From an uncultured Lachnospiraceae bacterium (lineage in GTDB: Bacteria; Bacillota; Clostridia; Lachnospirales; Lachnospiraceae), in contig CAJUDM010000014.1 in the NCBI GenBank assembly GCA_910584915.1, positions 54,101 to 118,100 of the forward strand: a stretch of DNA of 64,000 bases, given 5' to 3'. A model generated the notes under the pieces. That model saw only the letters and a list, made by a program, of their open reading frames with translations, had not been told where the DNA came from and did not search any database. Both the position numbers and the translations under genes were made by a program. How positions within the stretch are numbered: the stretch's first letter is position 1; each line of letters starts with the position of its first letter. Shown in pieces: positions 53,243 to 62,629 of the stretch.

Positions 53243-54636
53243 TTTACGCCCTCTCTCGTATCCTCCAGCACGATCCCTTTTTCCAGAAGTTCATTCCTGA
53301 TCTCGTCGGCACGCGCAAAGTTCTTCGCCTTTCTGGCATCCTGCCTCTCTTTGATCAAAGCCTCGATATCCTCCGCCAGAAGCTCTTTCTTCTTCTCCAC
53401 GATCAGTCCACAGATGTCCGACAGTAAAACGATCTCCTTCTTAAGCGCCGCCAGGTATGCCTTCGTATGCTCCCCTTCCGTATTGGTGTTGACAAATTTC
53501 ACCAGTTCAAAGATCGCGGCGAGGGCATCCGCCGTGTTGAAGTCATCCTCCATGGCTTCCTCGAATTTTGCCGCGAAAGCCTTCGCCTGCTCTTCCAGTT
53601 CTCTCTCTGCGGCGCTCTCCTCTCCCTCCGCCGCGCTCTGCATCAGGAAGTTCAGATTTTCCACCGCCGTGACGATCCTGTCATAACCGTTCTGCGCCGC
53701 CTGCATCAGTTCGGCGCTGAAATTCAAGGGGCTTCTGTAGTGCGCAGAGAGCATAAAGAACCTCAGTACCTGCAAATCATATTTTTCGGAAATATCCCGC
53801 ACCGTAAAGAAATTGCCGGAGGATTTGGACATCTTGTGATTGTCGATATTGAGGAACGCATTGTGCATCCAGTAGTGGGCGAAGGGCTTCCCGTTCGCCG
53901 CCTCGGACTGTGCGATCTCGTTCTCATGATGAGGGAACACCAGATCCTCACCGCCCGCGTGGATGTCGATCTCCTCGCCCAGATATTTTTTGCTCATCAC
54001 CGAGCACTCGATATGCCAGCCGGGCCTGCCGTCGCACCAGGGCGACTCCCAGTATGGCTCCCCCTCCTTCTTCGGCTTCCACAGCACGAAATCCAGCGGA
54101 TCTTCCTTCTGATCCTCCCCGGAGACAAGGAGCGACCTGTTTCCACCCCTCAAATCGTCCAGATTCTTGTGGGACAGCTTGCCGTAGCCCTGAAAGCTTC
54201 TTGTCCGGAAATATACCGTGCCGTCCGCCGCCGCGTAGGCATGTCCCTTTTCGATCAGCGTCTTGATCATCTCCAGCATACCGCCTATCTCCTGCGTCGC
54301 CAGCGGATGGGTGGTCGCCGGTTTTACGTTCATACTCTCCATATCTTTTTTACACTCTGCGATATATCTCTCGGAGATCACGGAAGAGTCCACGCCCTCC
54401 TCTATCGCCTTCTTAATGATCTTGTCGTCCACATCCGTAAAGTTGGATACATAGTTCACATCATAACCCTTGTACTCCATGTACCGCCGCACCGTGTCAA
54501 AAACCAGCATCGGACGGGCGTTGCCGATATGGATCAGGTTGTATACGGTGGGCCCGCACACGTACATGCTCACCTTCCCCTCCCTGATCGGTACAAACTC
54601 TTCCTTCCTGCCGGATAATGTGTTATAGATCTTCAT
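53227..54636 (-). CDS. cysS: Cysteinyl-tRNA synthetase
   Basis: 469 residues, ATG 54636. The class I HIGH motif is HIGNARPMLVFD (after the zinc-ligand Cys in MYVCGPTVYN). WHIECSVMSKKYLG and HHENEIAQSEA are typical of CysRS zinc and substrate sites, and KMSKSSGN is the KMSKS loop. The C-terminal DALR-like domain is present. Length is normal. It is 39 nt downstream of cysE, with no T-box leader in that gap. Confidence 0.96.
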   Translation of the reverse strand: MKIYNTLSGRKEEFVPIREGKVSMYVCGPTVYNLIHIGNARPMLVFDTVRRYMEYKGYDVNYVSNFTDVDDKIIKKAIEEGVDSSVISERYIAECKKDMESMNVKPATTHPLATQEIGGMLEMIKTLIEKGHAYAAADGTVYFRTRSFQGYGKLSHKNLDDLRGGNRSLLVSGEDQKEDPLDFVLWKPKKEGEPYWESPWCDGRPGWHIECSVMSKKYLGEEIDIHAGGEDLVFPHHENEIAQSEAANGKPFAHYWMHNAFLNIDNHKMSKSSGNFFTVRDISEKYDLQVLRFFMLSAHYRSPLNFSAELMQAAQNGYDRIVTAVENLNFLMQSAAEGEESAAERELEEQAKAFAAKFEEAMEDDFNTADALAAIFELVKFVNTNTEGEHTKAYLAALKKEIVLLSDICGLIVEKKKELLAEDIEALIKERQDARKAKNFARADEIRNELLEKGIVLEDTREGVKWRRA

Positions 54637-54675
54637 GCTCTGTCTTCTCCTTTTTATGTGCCTGTACTGCCTTTC

Positions 54676-55344
54676 TCAAAGTTTACGCTTCAGTTCCCGC
54701 AGCTCATCCTCCAGCCTCAGCAGGTGGTTTGTGAGTTCCGCGTTCGCCTTCTTTAATCCCGCGATATCCTCCTGCACCGGATCGGGCAGGTTCACCTGGT
54801 CCAGCTCTTCCTGCGGGAAGTTCTGCTTTTTCCGCTTCACCACATGTCCCGGAACACCCACCACCGTAGAGCCCGGCGGCACCTGCTCCAAAACAACACT
54901 CCCCGCGCCGATCTTGGAATTGTCCCCGATGGTAAAGGACCCTAACACTTTGGCGCCCGCGCTGATCATCACATTGTTTCCCACGGTGGGATGGCGCTTG
55001 CCCTGCTCCTTGCCGGTGCCGCCCAACGTCACGCCCTGGTAAAGCGTCACGTTGTCCCCCAGTATCGCCGTCTCCCCGATGATCACGCCGTTTCCGTGGT
55101 CAATAAACAGCCCCTTTCCGATCTGCGCCCCGGGATGGATCTCAATGCCGGTCTTTCTGACGCCCCGCTGGGATACCCACCTGGCGAGAAAATAATGCTT
55201 TTTTATGTACAGTTTATGCGCCAGACGATAGTGCAGCATCACCTTGAAACTGGGGTACAGAAACACTTCCCAGTTGCTGTGGATCGCCGGATCTCTCTCC
55301 CGTATGATGTTGATCTCATCCCGAATATTTTTGATAAAACCCAT
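54676..55344 (-). CDS. cysE: Serine O-acetyltransferase
   Basis: 222 residues, ATG 55344. The N-terminal helical part RERDPAIHSNWEVFLYPSFKVMLHYRLAH is followed by a left-handed beta-helix: GIEIHPGAQIGKGLFIDHGNGVIIGETA, NVTLYQGVTLGGTG and GKRHPTVGNNVMISAGAKVLG. The catalytic His residues lie in DHG and KRHP. It makes O-acetylserine for cysteine synthesis, and sits next to cysS. The C-terminal 50 residues form a short coiled coil. Confidence 0.95.
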   Translation of the reverse strand: MGFIKNIRDEINIIRERDPAIHSNWEVFLYPSFKVMLHYRLAHKLYIKKHYFLARWVSQRGVRKTGIEIHPGAQIGKGLFIDHGNGVIIGETAILGDNVTLYQGVTLGGTGKEQGKRHPTVGNNVMISAGAKVLGSFTIGDNSKIGAGSVVLEQVPPGSTVVGVPGHVVKRKKQNFPQEELDQVNLPDPVQEDIAGLKKANAELTNHLLRLEDELRELKRKL

Positions 55345-55737
55345 GCTGGAATTTCCTTCTGCTCCTTATCACTGCTTTTAGTATATGTCGAAACCGGCAA
55401 TTGCGCATCTGTCTTTTCCGTTTTTTATATCCCCTTCTCCGAAAACGCAGTAAACCGTCAGTCAGAGAAAACAACGATCTGCACCAAACCACTCTTCTCT
55501 TTCGGAAAGCAGTCCTTTCAGATGCGCCAATTTTTCAGTAAGGACTTCTGTTCTCTCTGCGGCATCGATATCTCTGTAATCGATAAAAGAAATCCACTCT
55601 TCCATATTTTCACTTATATCATTATAAAGATATTGACAAATCGTCAAGATAACTCAATTCATACACAGACGTATTCTCCAGTTGAAAATGGCTCCAGCCA
55701 TTGACAGGCTTTGTCAACATTTGCTTTTCCCCCTTCT
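55345..55737. other. Intergenic region, no supported gene
   Basis: About 390 nt between cysE and ispF. A 61-codon minus-strand frame (55462-55647) opens with TTG and lacks a ribosome binding site. Its internal ATG at 55605 gives a 47-residue acidic peptide (MEEWISFIDYRDID). It could be a small gene or a remnant; the evidence is too weak to call it. Confidence 0.35.
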
Positions 55738-56277
55738 TCACGCCCCGCGCTTCGGGCATCCCGCGCACTCCCCGCACCCGGAGACGTTTTCAGCGTGCAG
55801 TTCCATCGGCGTCGTCAGAAGGCAGATTGCTTGGGCGGAGATCCCCTCGCCGCTTCCGGTAAACCCGAGTCCCTCCTCCGTCGTCGCCTTCACGCTGACC
55901 TGTATCGTCTCAATCCCCAGCGCCTCCGCGATATTCTCCCGCATTTCATCGATATGGGGGCGCATTTTAGGTGCCTGGGCGATGATCGTGGCATCGATAT
56001 TCTCAATCAGAAAAGTGTGCTCTGTAAGCAATTCCCCCACTCTCCTCAAAAGTACCATGGAGGAAATTCCCCGGTAAGCCTCATCCGTATCCGGGAAGTG
56101 TTTCCCGATATCCCCGAGAGCCGCCGCCCCGAGCAGGGCATCCATAACCGCATGCAGCAGCACATCCGCATCGGAGTGCCCCAAAAGCCCTTTCTCAAAG
56201 GGGATCTCTACGCCGCCGATAATACATTTTCTGCCATCCACCAGCCTGTGGACGTCATAGCCCATACCTATCCTCAT
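55738..56277 (-). CDS. ispF: 2-C-methyl-D-erythritol 2,4-cyclodiphosphate synthase
   Basis: 179 residues, ATG 56277. RIGMGYDVHRLVDGRKCIIGGVEIPFEKGLLGHSDADVLLHAVMDALLG contains the metal ligands (DVH and the second His) in overlapping blocks, followed by GDIGKHFPDTD. KATTEEGLGFTGSGEGISAQA is the conserved C-terminal motif. It catalyses the cyclisation step of the MEP isoprenoid pathway. About 20 extra residues follow, ending in GCGECAGCPKRGA, with three cysteines not normally present, possibly a metal site. Confidence 0.95.
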   Translation of the reverse strand: MRIGMGYDVHRLVDGRKCIIGGVEIPFEKGLLGHSDADVLLHAVMDALLGAAALGDIGKHFPDTDEAYRGISSMVLLRRVGELLTEHTFLIENIDATIIAQAPKMRPHIDEMRENIAEALGIETIQVSVKATTEEGLGFTGSGEGISAQAICLLTTPMELHAENVSGCGECAGCPKRGA

Positions 56278-56447
56278 GTATTTCCTCCTGACTGCCTTGA
56301 CCTTCCGCGTATTCCATGGTTACAGTGTACGACATGATCTTCCGCATCCTCTTTTGCCGCAACTTCCTGTACCATGTTTACCCGATACGTACTTTCGTGA
56401 CCTCTCCTGCCTTGATTACCCGACATATATTCTGCCGCAGCTTTCTG

Positions 56448-58562
56448 TCACGGCTGCGCACTCTCCCCCGCAGCGCCCGCCTGCCTCGGTTTTCTCCTGC
56501 GTCTTCTGTGGCCCCCGCCGGTCTTTTTCACTTCTTTCTCCGACGACTCCGCTTTCCTGCGCCGCTCCTGCTCCCTGCCGCCTTCGCCGCCGTAGCCCTT
56601 CTTCCTGCCCATCAGCGAAAACTTCTTACCGCCCCTGTGGCACTCGTCGCACACCGTGAAGTTGCAGCCAAAGGGCAGCGGTTTTCCGCAGTATTTACAC
56701 TTCTGAATATAATCTTTTTTATTTTTCACAAGATACCGCATAATGGTATCTTCCGTCTTCTCCCGCTCTCTGGCAAGCCTCTCCGCATCCATCTCTTTTC
56801 CCAGCCTGGTGGAGAACTGATGGTAGAGGTCCAACATCTTGTAAAACGTCTCATATTTCATGATGCCCTTGTCGGTACACATGGAAAGCGCCGGAAAATG
56901 GAGCGATACGTCCGCCGTGTACGTCTCACAGTAGTAAAGCCACAGATCCACGATATCCCTGTTTTTGATATCGATGGAACAGGTCAGCATGCGGTAGAGC
57001 GTGCGCTTGTCCTCGAAACCGTCGATATCCTTGCGCTCCTTGTAAGCCCGCTCGTAGAGAAACAGCATTTCGTCGATACTGATCTTCTCAAAGGGCGGCG
57101 AGGGCTCCACCGATTTCCAGACCTGTAAGATCGTGTCCAGGGGATCTTCCATATCCAACAGCACATGGGGGAAACCGAGGCTCACCCTGGTGATCGGTTC
57201 CTCCTCCTTGGCGTAGCGCTCTCTGATATACTCGAGCTCTTCCTCCCCCGCCGCGCTCACATAGCCGGTCTCATAGATGCCGTACCGCCCGGCGCGCCCG
57301 GCGATCTGCTTGATCTCCGGCACCTCCAGTTTCCGCTTCTGATGCCCGTCGTACTTTTCGGTCTGCACAAAGACGATCCGCCGCACAGGAAGGTTGAGCC
57401 CCATGCCGATAGCGTCCGTGGAGACCACCACTTTGCTCTCCTTCTCCGTAAACAGCCTGATCTGCCGCCTGCGGATCTCCGGCGGAAGCGAACCGTAGAT
57501 CACACTGGTGCGGATGCCCTCCCGCTCCAGGCGCCCCGCGATATCCAGCACAGCCCGCTTTGTAAACAGGATCAGCGCGTCTCCGTCCTGCACATCCTCC
57601 GGAAAATGAAACGCTTCCTTCTCGCAGACCAGATTTGTCATCCGCTTATAATGGTTGACCTCACTGCTGTCGCCGCACAGGGAGATCAGATGCGTCACAA
57701 CGTTCTGCGCCGCCGGGCTCATACAGACATGGATCTCCTTCGCCTTCACCCCCAGTATCGCCCTGGTCCAGGAATGCCCCCTGTCCTCATCGGCTATCAT
57801 CTGCGCCTCATCAATGACAACAATGTCATATTCTTTCTCGATATCCAGCATCTCGATCGTGGAGGAGATCACACGGCTGTTCTCCTCAAAAATATACTCC
57901 TCCCCCGTGAGCATACTGCAGGGCACGCCCGCCTCCATCATCCGCTCATACACTTCCAGCGCGAGAAGCCTTAAGGGACCGAGATAGGTGCCGTTCTGGG
58001 ACGTCTTAAGGCGCTCCAACGCCTGATAGGTCTTGCCGCAGTTGGTAGGCCCCACATGCAAAATAAAATGCCTTTTCATGGCGAGGGCTTCCTGGAACTC
58101 CGTCTCCGGGTTCATCGGCACCATGTCGATGATCTCCCCCCGGATGCCCACATCGGCGTAACTCTTACTCAGTTCCTTGATCGTCCGTCGGCAGATCTCA
58201 AAGGGCAGTTCCGTCCGCAGATACTCCAGAAACTTTCCCGTGATGATCTCCGCTTCGCTCTCCGTCAGCTCCGCCATATCCAGGCGCACAAGTTCCGGCA
58301 GAAGCATATCCCGGATCTCCATGATCGCGATCTGGTTTTTCTCCCGGAACGCGTAGTAGCTGACATTTCTGACCTGCCTGTGGTAATCCTCCAGCTTCGC
58401 CTTCTTTATTTTTGCCGAACCGGTCTTTTTTAATTCCTGAAAAAGTGTTCTGACTCTCTTTTCATAGGAACTTTTCCCATCGTTTTTCTTCTTTTTTAAC
58501 TTTAACGCGCTGTCTCTGTACTGCGCAAAATAAAACTGTACCAGCTTGTCCTGTTGTACCAT
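56448..58562 (-). CDS. Suv3-like DExH RNA helicase with zinc ribbon
   Basis: 704 residues from ATG 58562, with AGGA upstream; a start at 58598 is possible but would lie within the terminator-like hairpin after tRNA-Met. Helicase motifs: Walker A GPTNCGKT near residue 172, SSTIEML, DEAQ near 253, YGSLPPEIRRRQ, VSTDAIGMGLNLP and IKQIAGRAGRYG. These match the mitochondrial Suv3 (SUPV3L1) group more than DEAD-box proteins. A C-terminal zinc ribbon (CKYCGKPLPFGCNFTVCDEC) and a basic Arg/Lys/Gly tail follow. It probably unwinds RNA for decay; partner nuclease unknown. Confidence 0.88.
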   Translation of the reverse strand: MVQQDKLVQFYFAQYRDSALKLKKKKNDGKSSYEKRVRTLFQELKKTGSAKIKKAKLEDYHRQVRNVSYYAFREKNQIAIMEIRDMLLPELVRLDMAELTESEAEIITGKFLEYLRTELPFEICRRTIKELSKSYADVGIRGEIIDMVPMNPETEFQEALAMKRHFILHVGPTNCGKTYQALERLKTSQNGTYLGPLRLLALEVYERMMEAGVPCSMLTGEEYIFEENSRVISSTIEMLDIEKEYDIVVIDEAQMIADEDRGHSWTRAILGVKAKEIHVCMSPAAQNVVTHLISLCGDSSEVNHYKRMTNLVCEKEAFHFPEDVQDGDALILFTKRAVLDIAGRLEREGIRTSVIYGSLPPEIRRRQIRLFTEKESKVVVSTDAIGMGLNLPVRRIVFVQTEKYDGHQKRKLEVPEIKQIAGRAGRYGIYETGYVSAAGEEELEYIRERYAKEEEPITRVSLGFPHVLLDMEDPLDTILQVWKSVEPSPPFEKISIDEMLFLYERAYKERKDIDGFEDKRTLYRMLTCSIDIKNRDIVDLWLYYCETYTADVSLHFPALSMCTDKGIMKYETFYKMLDLYHQFSTRLGKEMDAERLAREREKTEDTIMRYLVKNKKDYIQKCKYCGKPLPFGCNFTVCDECHRGGKKFSLMGRKKGYGGEGGREQERRRKAESSEKEVKKTGGGHRRRRRKPRQAGAAGESAQP

Positions 58563-58599
58563 ATGATCCTGCTTTCTGTTTTTTATCCTAAAATGCATG

Positions 58600-58626
58600 A
58601 AAGCCTTGAAATAACTTCAAGGCTTT
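58600..58626 (-). terminator. Terminator-like hairpin after the tRNA genes
   Basis: AAAGCCTTGAA and TTCAAGGCTTT form a perfect 11-bp stem with a 5-nt loop. On the minus strand it follows tRNA-Met by 4 nt, but the T-run after it is interrupted (TTTCATGCATTTT). Confidence 0.65.
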
Positions 58627-58630
58627 ACAG

Positions 58631-58704
58631 TAGCGAGAGAGAGACTTGAACTCTCAACCTCCCGGGTATGAACCGGACGCTCTAGCCAGTTGAGCCATCT
58701 CGCC
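58631..58704 (-). tRNA. tRNA-Met (CAT)
   Basis: 74 nt without CCA. The acceptor arm GGCGAGA/TCTCGCT, D-arm, anticodon stem CCGG/CCGG with loop TTCATAC (anticodon CAT), and T-arm with GTTCAAGTC all fold. It looks like the elongator type; an Ile2 tRNA read by lysidine cannot be entirely excluded but is less similar. Located between tRNA-Val and the Suv3-like gene. Confidence 0.92.
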
Positions 58705-58732
58705 ATATATCATACAGATCTTTTGTTGTAAA

Positions 58733-58805
58733 TGGGACCTATAGGGCTCGAACCTATGACCCTCTGCTTGTAAGGCAGATGCTCTCCCAGCTGAGCTAAG
58801 ATCCC
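58733..58805 (-). tRNA. tRNA-Val (TAC)
   Basis: 73 nt without CCA. The acceptor GGGATCT/AGGTCCC has one G-T pair, the D-arm is GCTCAGCTGGGAGAGC, the anticodon loop is CTTACAA (anticodon TAC) and the T-arm has GGTTCGAGCC. It is the first gene after the promoter at 58861-58890, with tRNA-Met 28 nt further on. Confidence 0.95.
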
Positions 58806-58860
58806 ATTCTATAAAACTTTTCCACAGTTAAATAATTCCAAAATTATCTGACTGCCTTGC

Positions 58861-58890
58861 TAGTATACAATTAAATATGCCTGCTTGTCA
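58861..58890 (-). promoter_or_regulatory. Promoter of the tRNA-Val/tRNA-Met unit
   Basis: On the minus strand TTGACA (58890-58885), 18 nt spacer, TATACT (58866-58861), about 55 nt before the 5' end of tRNA-Val. A strong consensus match, as is usual for tRNA operons. Confidence 0.75.
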
Positions 58891-58996
58891 ATAACTTTTT
58901 TCAGAAACTTAAAATATTTACATGACATCAATCATAACTCACACAGTCACTCCGCCCCGGTTCCTTTCATATCCTGATACAGACAAAAGAGCACTC

Positions 58997-60406
58997 TCAC
59001 TCCTGATCTGCCAGACCGTTTATATCCGCCAGCCAATCTGCCCATGCATAGTCCTTAAACCAGTCCGAGACAAAAAAGCCATTACCATGAGATGTTTCCA
59101 CCAGAAACACAAATTCTGAAGGTTTCACATAATAATGATCCCAGTTCATATCATACGCCTCCAGATAGGTTTCCACAGCTTCTGCATCTGACGAACCCTC
59201 AAATCCGCATGACCAGGCAACTATCTTTTCCGTGATCCCGACATCCGCGAGATATGCTTTTTCTCCGTTGTCTCCCATATTTATATTGCAGCACTGCAGG
59301 ACTCTTTCTCCTCCGTACCCTGTCGCCTTTGCCCTGAACACAATACTGATCAGTCTGCTTGTCACACAGGTTATCTCATAATCCGCCTCCACCAGTACAT
59401 TTTTATCTATTTCCTCATATATGCTGTCTTCCAGCTTTCTTACCGCCTCCAAAATCACATCATTCGCATTCTGTGTCATCTCCGGCCTGCCCGGTATCTC
59501 TATGCACGGATACTTAATCTGTACGACAGTTTTTCCGATATCATCCGACTGACTGTAATATTCCGGCACCTTCGTATACGGGTCTGCGGAGAACACTGTT
59601 TTACCGTCCGAACCCCTCTCGCTCTGACACAGTCTCTCTCCCCAGATATACTCCAGATCCTGCGCGTTTTCTCTCAGGGACAGATCAACATACGCCTCTA
59701 TTTGAGGAGCATCGTCACACCCTCCCACCAAATACAGGTACTCTATACCCTTTTTTGCTAATTCCAGACTGGTATAATAGGCACGATTCGAACCGAAGGA
59801 TTCCTTTCCCATATCATCCAAAAGGGGACTCTCCAGAGAGGATATCTCTCTGACTGGACTGAACCCTGCTATCGTATAGGGAAAGTCTTCCGCATCTATA
59901 AATGGCTTTATCTCACTATCTTCCGGTCTGTAAATTCCCATTCTGAAGCAGACGATCTTCCCCTGACAAGTCTGCACTGTTATCCCGTAAGACTTTATCT
60001 CATTTCCGTCTCTCACAGGTATAACTGCTTTCCAATAATCTTTTGTCCTGAGTTCGCTCGGTTGGTACAATGGTATTTTCGTCCGCTCAATAAATTCCAT
60101 AATGGGGAGATCCGCGTAATCCATCAGATCGATCTTCTGCTTTCTCTCCGCACCCTCATCTTCCGGAATATCCGCACCTTGAAACTCCGGCTCTGCCTCC
60201 CCGCAGACCGCCTCTCCCTCCGGCACGGCATCTTCTGCCTTCCCGGGCACAGTATTATCTTCTGTATTTCCGGCATTCGGAATGTCTGCTGCCTCAGGAT
60301 CTTCCTCCTCACTCACCGCAGCTGTCTCCCGCCCCTCATGAAAACCGCACGATACAAACAGCAGGCTGGCAAACAGCATACCCACAGCAATAACTCTTTT
60401 CCTCAT
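58997..60406 (-). CDS. Lipoprotein with C-terminal DUF3298/RsiV-like domain
   Basis: 469 residues, ATG 60406. Lipoprotein signal MRKRVIAVGMLFASLLFVSC (Cys20). Residues 25-95 form an acidic, probably disordered linker (Glu, Asp and Pro rich). A middle domain of unknown type follows. The C-terminal 170 residues, from YPCIEIPGRPEMTQNANDVI through YEITCVTSRLISIVFRAKATGYGG, resemble the DUF4163/DUF3298 pair seen in RsiV-like extracellular proteins. It lies 9 nt after argS, but no partner sigma factor is nearby. Confidence 0.8.
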   Translation of the reverse strand: MRKRVIAVGMLFASLLFVSCGFHEGRETAAVSEEEDPEAADIPNAGNTEDNTVPGKAEDAVPEGEAVCGEAEPEFQGADIPEDEGAERKQKIDLMDYADLPIMEFIERTKIPLYQPSELRTKDYWKAVIPVRDGNEIKSYGITVQTCQGKIVCFRMGIYRPEDSEIKPFIDAEDFPYTIAGFSPVREISSLESPLLDDMGKESFGSNRAYYTSLELAKKGIEYLYLVGGCDDAPQIEAYVDLSLRENAQDLEYIWGERLCQSERGSDGKTVFSADPYTKVPEYYSQSDDIGKTVVQIKYPCIEIPGRPEMTQNANDVILEAVRKLEDSIYEEIDKNVLVEADYEITCVTSRLISIVFRAKATGYGGERVLQCCNINMGDNGEKAYLADVGITEKIVAWSCGFEGSSDAEAVETYLEAYDMNWDHYYVKPSEFVFLVETSHGNGFFVSDWFKDYAWADWLADINGLADQE

Positions 60407-60415
60407 ACAACTCGT

Positions 60416-62182
60416 CTACATCCTCTCCGGCGCCGAGAACCCGAGCACCGAAGTACACTCCTCCATCACCCGAAGCGTCAGCGCGATCAGCGCGATATAG
60501 GCGGATTTCGCCGCCTCATCCTCCTGTGTCAGGATCTTTGTCTCGTGGTAAAAATGGTTGAACGCATTCGCCAGATCATACATATAGGCGCATACCTTGT
60601 GGGGCGCAGTCTCCAGGTAAGCAACCTCCATCATCGCGCCGAAACCTGCCAGCGCTTTCATCAGATCCTTTGCGGACTCATTCCCCGTCACGGCAATCTG
60701 CGCTTTCTCCACACTGCCGCCCTGCTCCCTGTACTTATTTAAAATGGATTTGATACGCACCATCGTATAGAGCAGATACACGCCGGTATTGCCTTCCGAT
60801 GAAGTAAATCTCTGAATATCAAAAACATAGTCTTTGGACGCCTGATTGGAGAGATCGCCGTACTTCACGGCGCTGAGCGCCACGATCTCCGCTATCCGCT
60901 CCGCCTCTTCCCTTGGCATCTCCCTGTTCTCAGAAATCTTCTTATACATCTCCGCATAAACTTCCTCGAGCAGATACTCAAGGCGCATCACGCCGCCGTC
61001 TCTCGTCTTAAAAGGCTTGCCGTCCTTGCCATTCATCGTTCCGAAGCCCAGAAACCTGAGCTCTGTCTCCGGCTTTACCAGCTTCGTCTTTCTCGCGCAG
61101 CGGAATACCTGTTCAAAATGGAGCTCCTGCCGCTTGTCCACCACATAGATGATCTCGTCCGGCGCGATCTCTTCCATCCGCTCTTCGATCGTCGCCAGAT
61201 CCGTCGTATCATAGAGTGCCGCTCCGTCGGATTTCAGGATCATACAGGGCGGAATCTCCCTCGTATCATCCTCCTTCGCCACATCCACCACAAGCGCGCC
61301 CTCGCTCTCATGGGCATAGCCCTCTCTCCTCATATAGTCCGCCATGCCGGGAATCCGATCCTGCACATCGGACTCCCCCTTCCAGAGCTCAAACTGCACA
61401 TTCAGGCGGTCATAATTTTTTTTCAGATCCGCCACCGAAACCTGCATAATATGATTCCACAGCGCGCGGTATCCCCTCTCGCCGTTTTGCAGCTTAAAGG
61501 TCGCCTCCATCGCCTGCTCTTTGTACGCCTCATCCGCCTTGGATTTCCCGCTTGCCGTGGGATAGATCTCCTCCAGTTCCGCGATCGTAAAAGGGGCCTC
61601 CTTCGGATATTCCCCTGTAAAATTCTCATCAAAATAGGGCAGCTCCGGTTGTCTCAACGACAGCTCATAGATGATCAGCCCCATCTGCAGTCCCCAGTCT
61701 CCCAGATGGATATCGCCCACCACCTCCGCTCCCGCATAGCGGCAGATCCGCTTGACGCTCTCTCCAATGATCCCGGAGCGCAGATGTCCCACATGGAGCG
61801 GTTTCGCCACATTCGGCCCGCCGTAGTCTACGACGATCTTTCGCCCGCGCCCCGGCTCTCCTGCCCCGAATTTCTCTGTCGTCCCCATCTCCCTCACATA
61901 GGACACCAGAAAATCTTCCTTCACTTTCAAGTTCAAAAAGCCCGGCGCCACAGCCTCCGCCTCGGAAAAGACAGCGCTTTCCCGCAGTTTTTCTGCCACA
62001 TCCTTCGCGATCATGATCGGCGCCTTATGGTACTTCTTCGCTCCCGCCATCGCGCCGTTGCACTGATATTCACACAGGTCAGGCCTGTTGGACGCCGTCA
62101 CCCTGCCCAACTCCTCCTCGTATCCAGCCTCCGCAAATGCTTTTTTCACTTCTTCCGAGATAAGTTCCAGTAATTTTTCCAT
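60416..62182 (-). CDS. argS: Arginyl-tRNA synthetase
   Basis: 588 residues, ATG 62182 with GAGGAG 5 nt upstream. The N-terminal Add-1 domain precedes the class I core with VDYGGPNVAKPLHVGHLRSGIIGES (HIGH-like HVGH, about residue 120). The usual KMSKS is replaced by an FKTRDGG segment, normal for many ArgRS. The C-terminal DALR anticodon-binding domain (YLLYTMVRIKSILNKY, KVCAYMYDLANAFNHFYHE) is complete. It charges tRNA-Arg. No T-box is apparent upstream. Confidence 0.96.
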   Translation of the reverse strand: MEKLLELISEEVKKAFAEAGYEEELGRVTASNRPDLCEYQCNGAMAGAKKYHKAPIMIAKDVAEKLRESAVFSEAEAVAPGFLNLKVKEDFLVSYVREMGTTEKFGAGEPGRGRKIVVDYGGPNVAKPLHVGHLRSGIIGESVKRICRYAGAEVVGDIHLGDWGLQMGLIIYELSLRQPELPYFDENFTGEYPKEAPFTIAELEEIYPTASGKSKADEAYKEQAMEATFKLQNGERGYRALWNHIMQVSVADLKKNYDRLNVQFELWKGESDVQDRIPGMADYMRREGYAHESEGALVVDVAKEDDTREIPPCMILKSDGAALYDTTDLATIEERMEEIAPDEIIYVVDKRQELHFEQVFRCARKTKLVKPETELRFLGFGTMNGKDGKPFKTRDGGVMRLEYLLEEVYAEMYKKISENREMPREEAERIAEIVALSAVKYGDLSNQASKDYVFDIQRFTSSEGNTGVYLLYTMVRIKSILNKYREQGGSVEKAQIAVTGNESAKDLMKALAGFGAMMEVAYLETAPHKVCAYMYDLANAFNHFYHETKILTQEDEAAKSAYIALIALTLRVMEECTSVLGFSAPERM

Positions 62183-62247
62183 ATGCTCTCCTCGTTTTCA
62201 GTCATACTGCCAAAACACCGATCCTGTATAAAACCGGCTAACAGCTT

Positions 62248-62629
62248 TTACAGATATTTCTCTGCCTCCTCCGCCGAATTGTATTTCATGGCTATATGTT
62301 CCAATACTTTATTTGACATATCCATGATCGTACATCTCGTGTACTCACTGATCACTTTCCGCCTGCACAAATCTTCCAGTCTGTTCTTGATCTGTTCATA
62401 TTCCTGTTGTAATGCAAAGAGCCGGCTTTCGTCCTTCTCATATTCCTCAAACCTCTTTTCGTGCGAAAAAATATAAAACGGTATCAAAAACAGCAGCTCT
62501 TTCTCAAAAATCTCCTTTATCGCATATTGCCCGGATTTTTATCACCGGAATGATCAAACTGCTGCAATCATTCAACAGCGTTCTGAACACATCGTCATCA
62601 GGCGTACTTGTTATTCTTGTCTTTTCCAT
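62248..62629 (-). pseudogene. Decayed Rpn-family nuclease/transposase gene
   Basis: ATG 62629 opens a frame reading MEKTRITSTPDDDVFRTLLN, then DCSSLIIPVI, an N-terminus I know from Lachnospiraceae Rpn/PDDEXK transposase-like proteins; it stops at 62504. The C-terminal end of the same protein type continues in another frame from about 62540 (AIKEIFEKELLFLIPFYIFS) and ends at 62248. The core with the catalytic residues is missing, so an internal deletion of perhaps 150 codons plus a frameshift has destroyed the gene. It differs from the two intact Rpn genes at 19947 and 21053. Confidence 0.75.

Noticed and set aside
55462..55647. 61-residue minus-strand gene
   Set aside because: It begins with TTG, has no ribosome binding site and shows no recognisable motif; possibly real but unsupported.
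62183..62247. T-box leader before argS or cysS
   Set aside because: The sequences upstream of both synthetase genes lack room and the conserved T-box motif.
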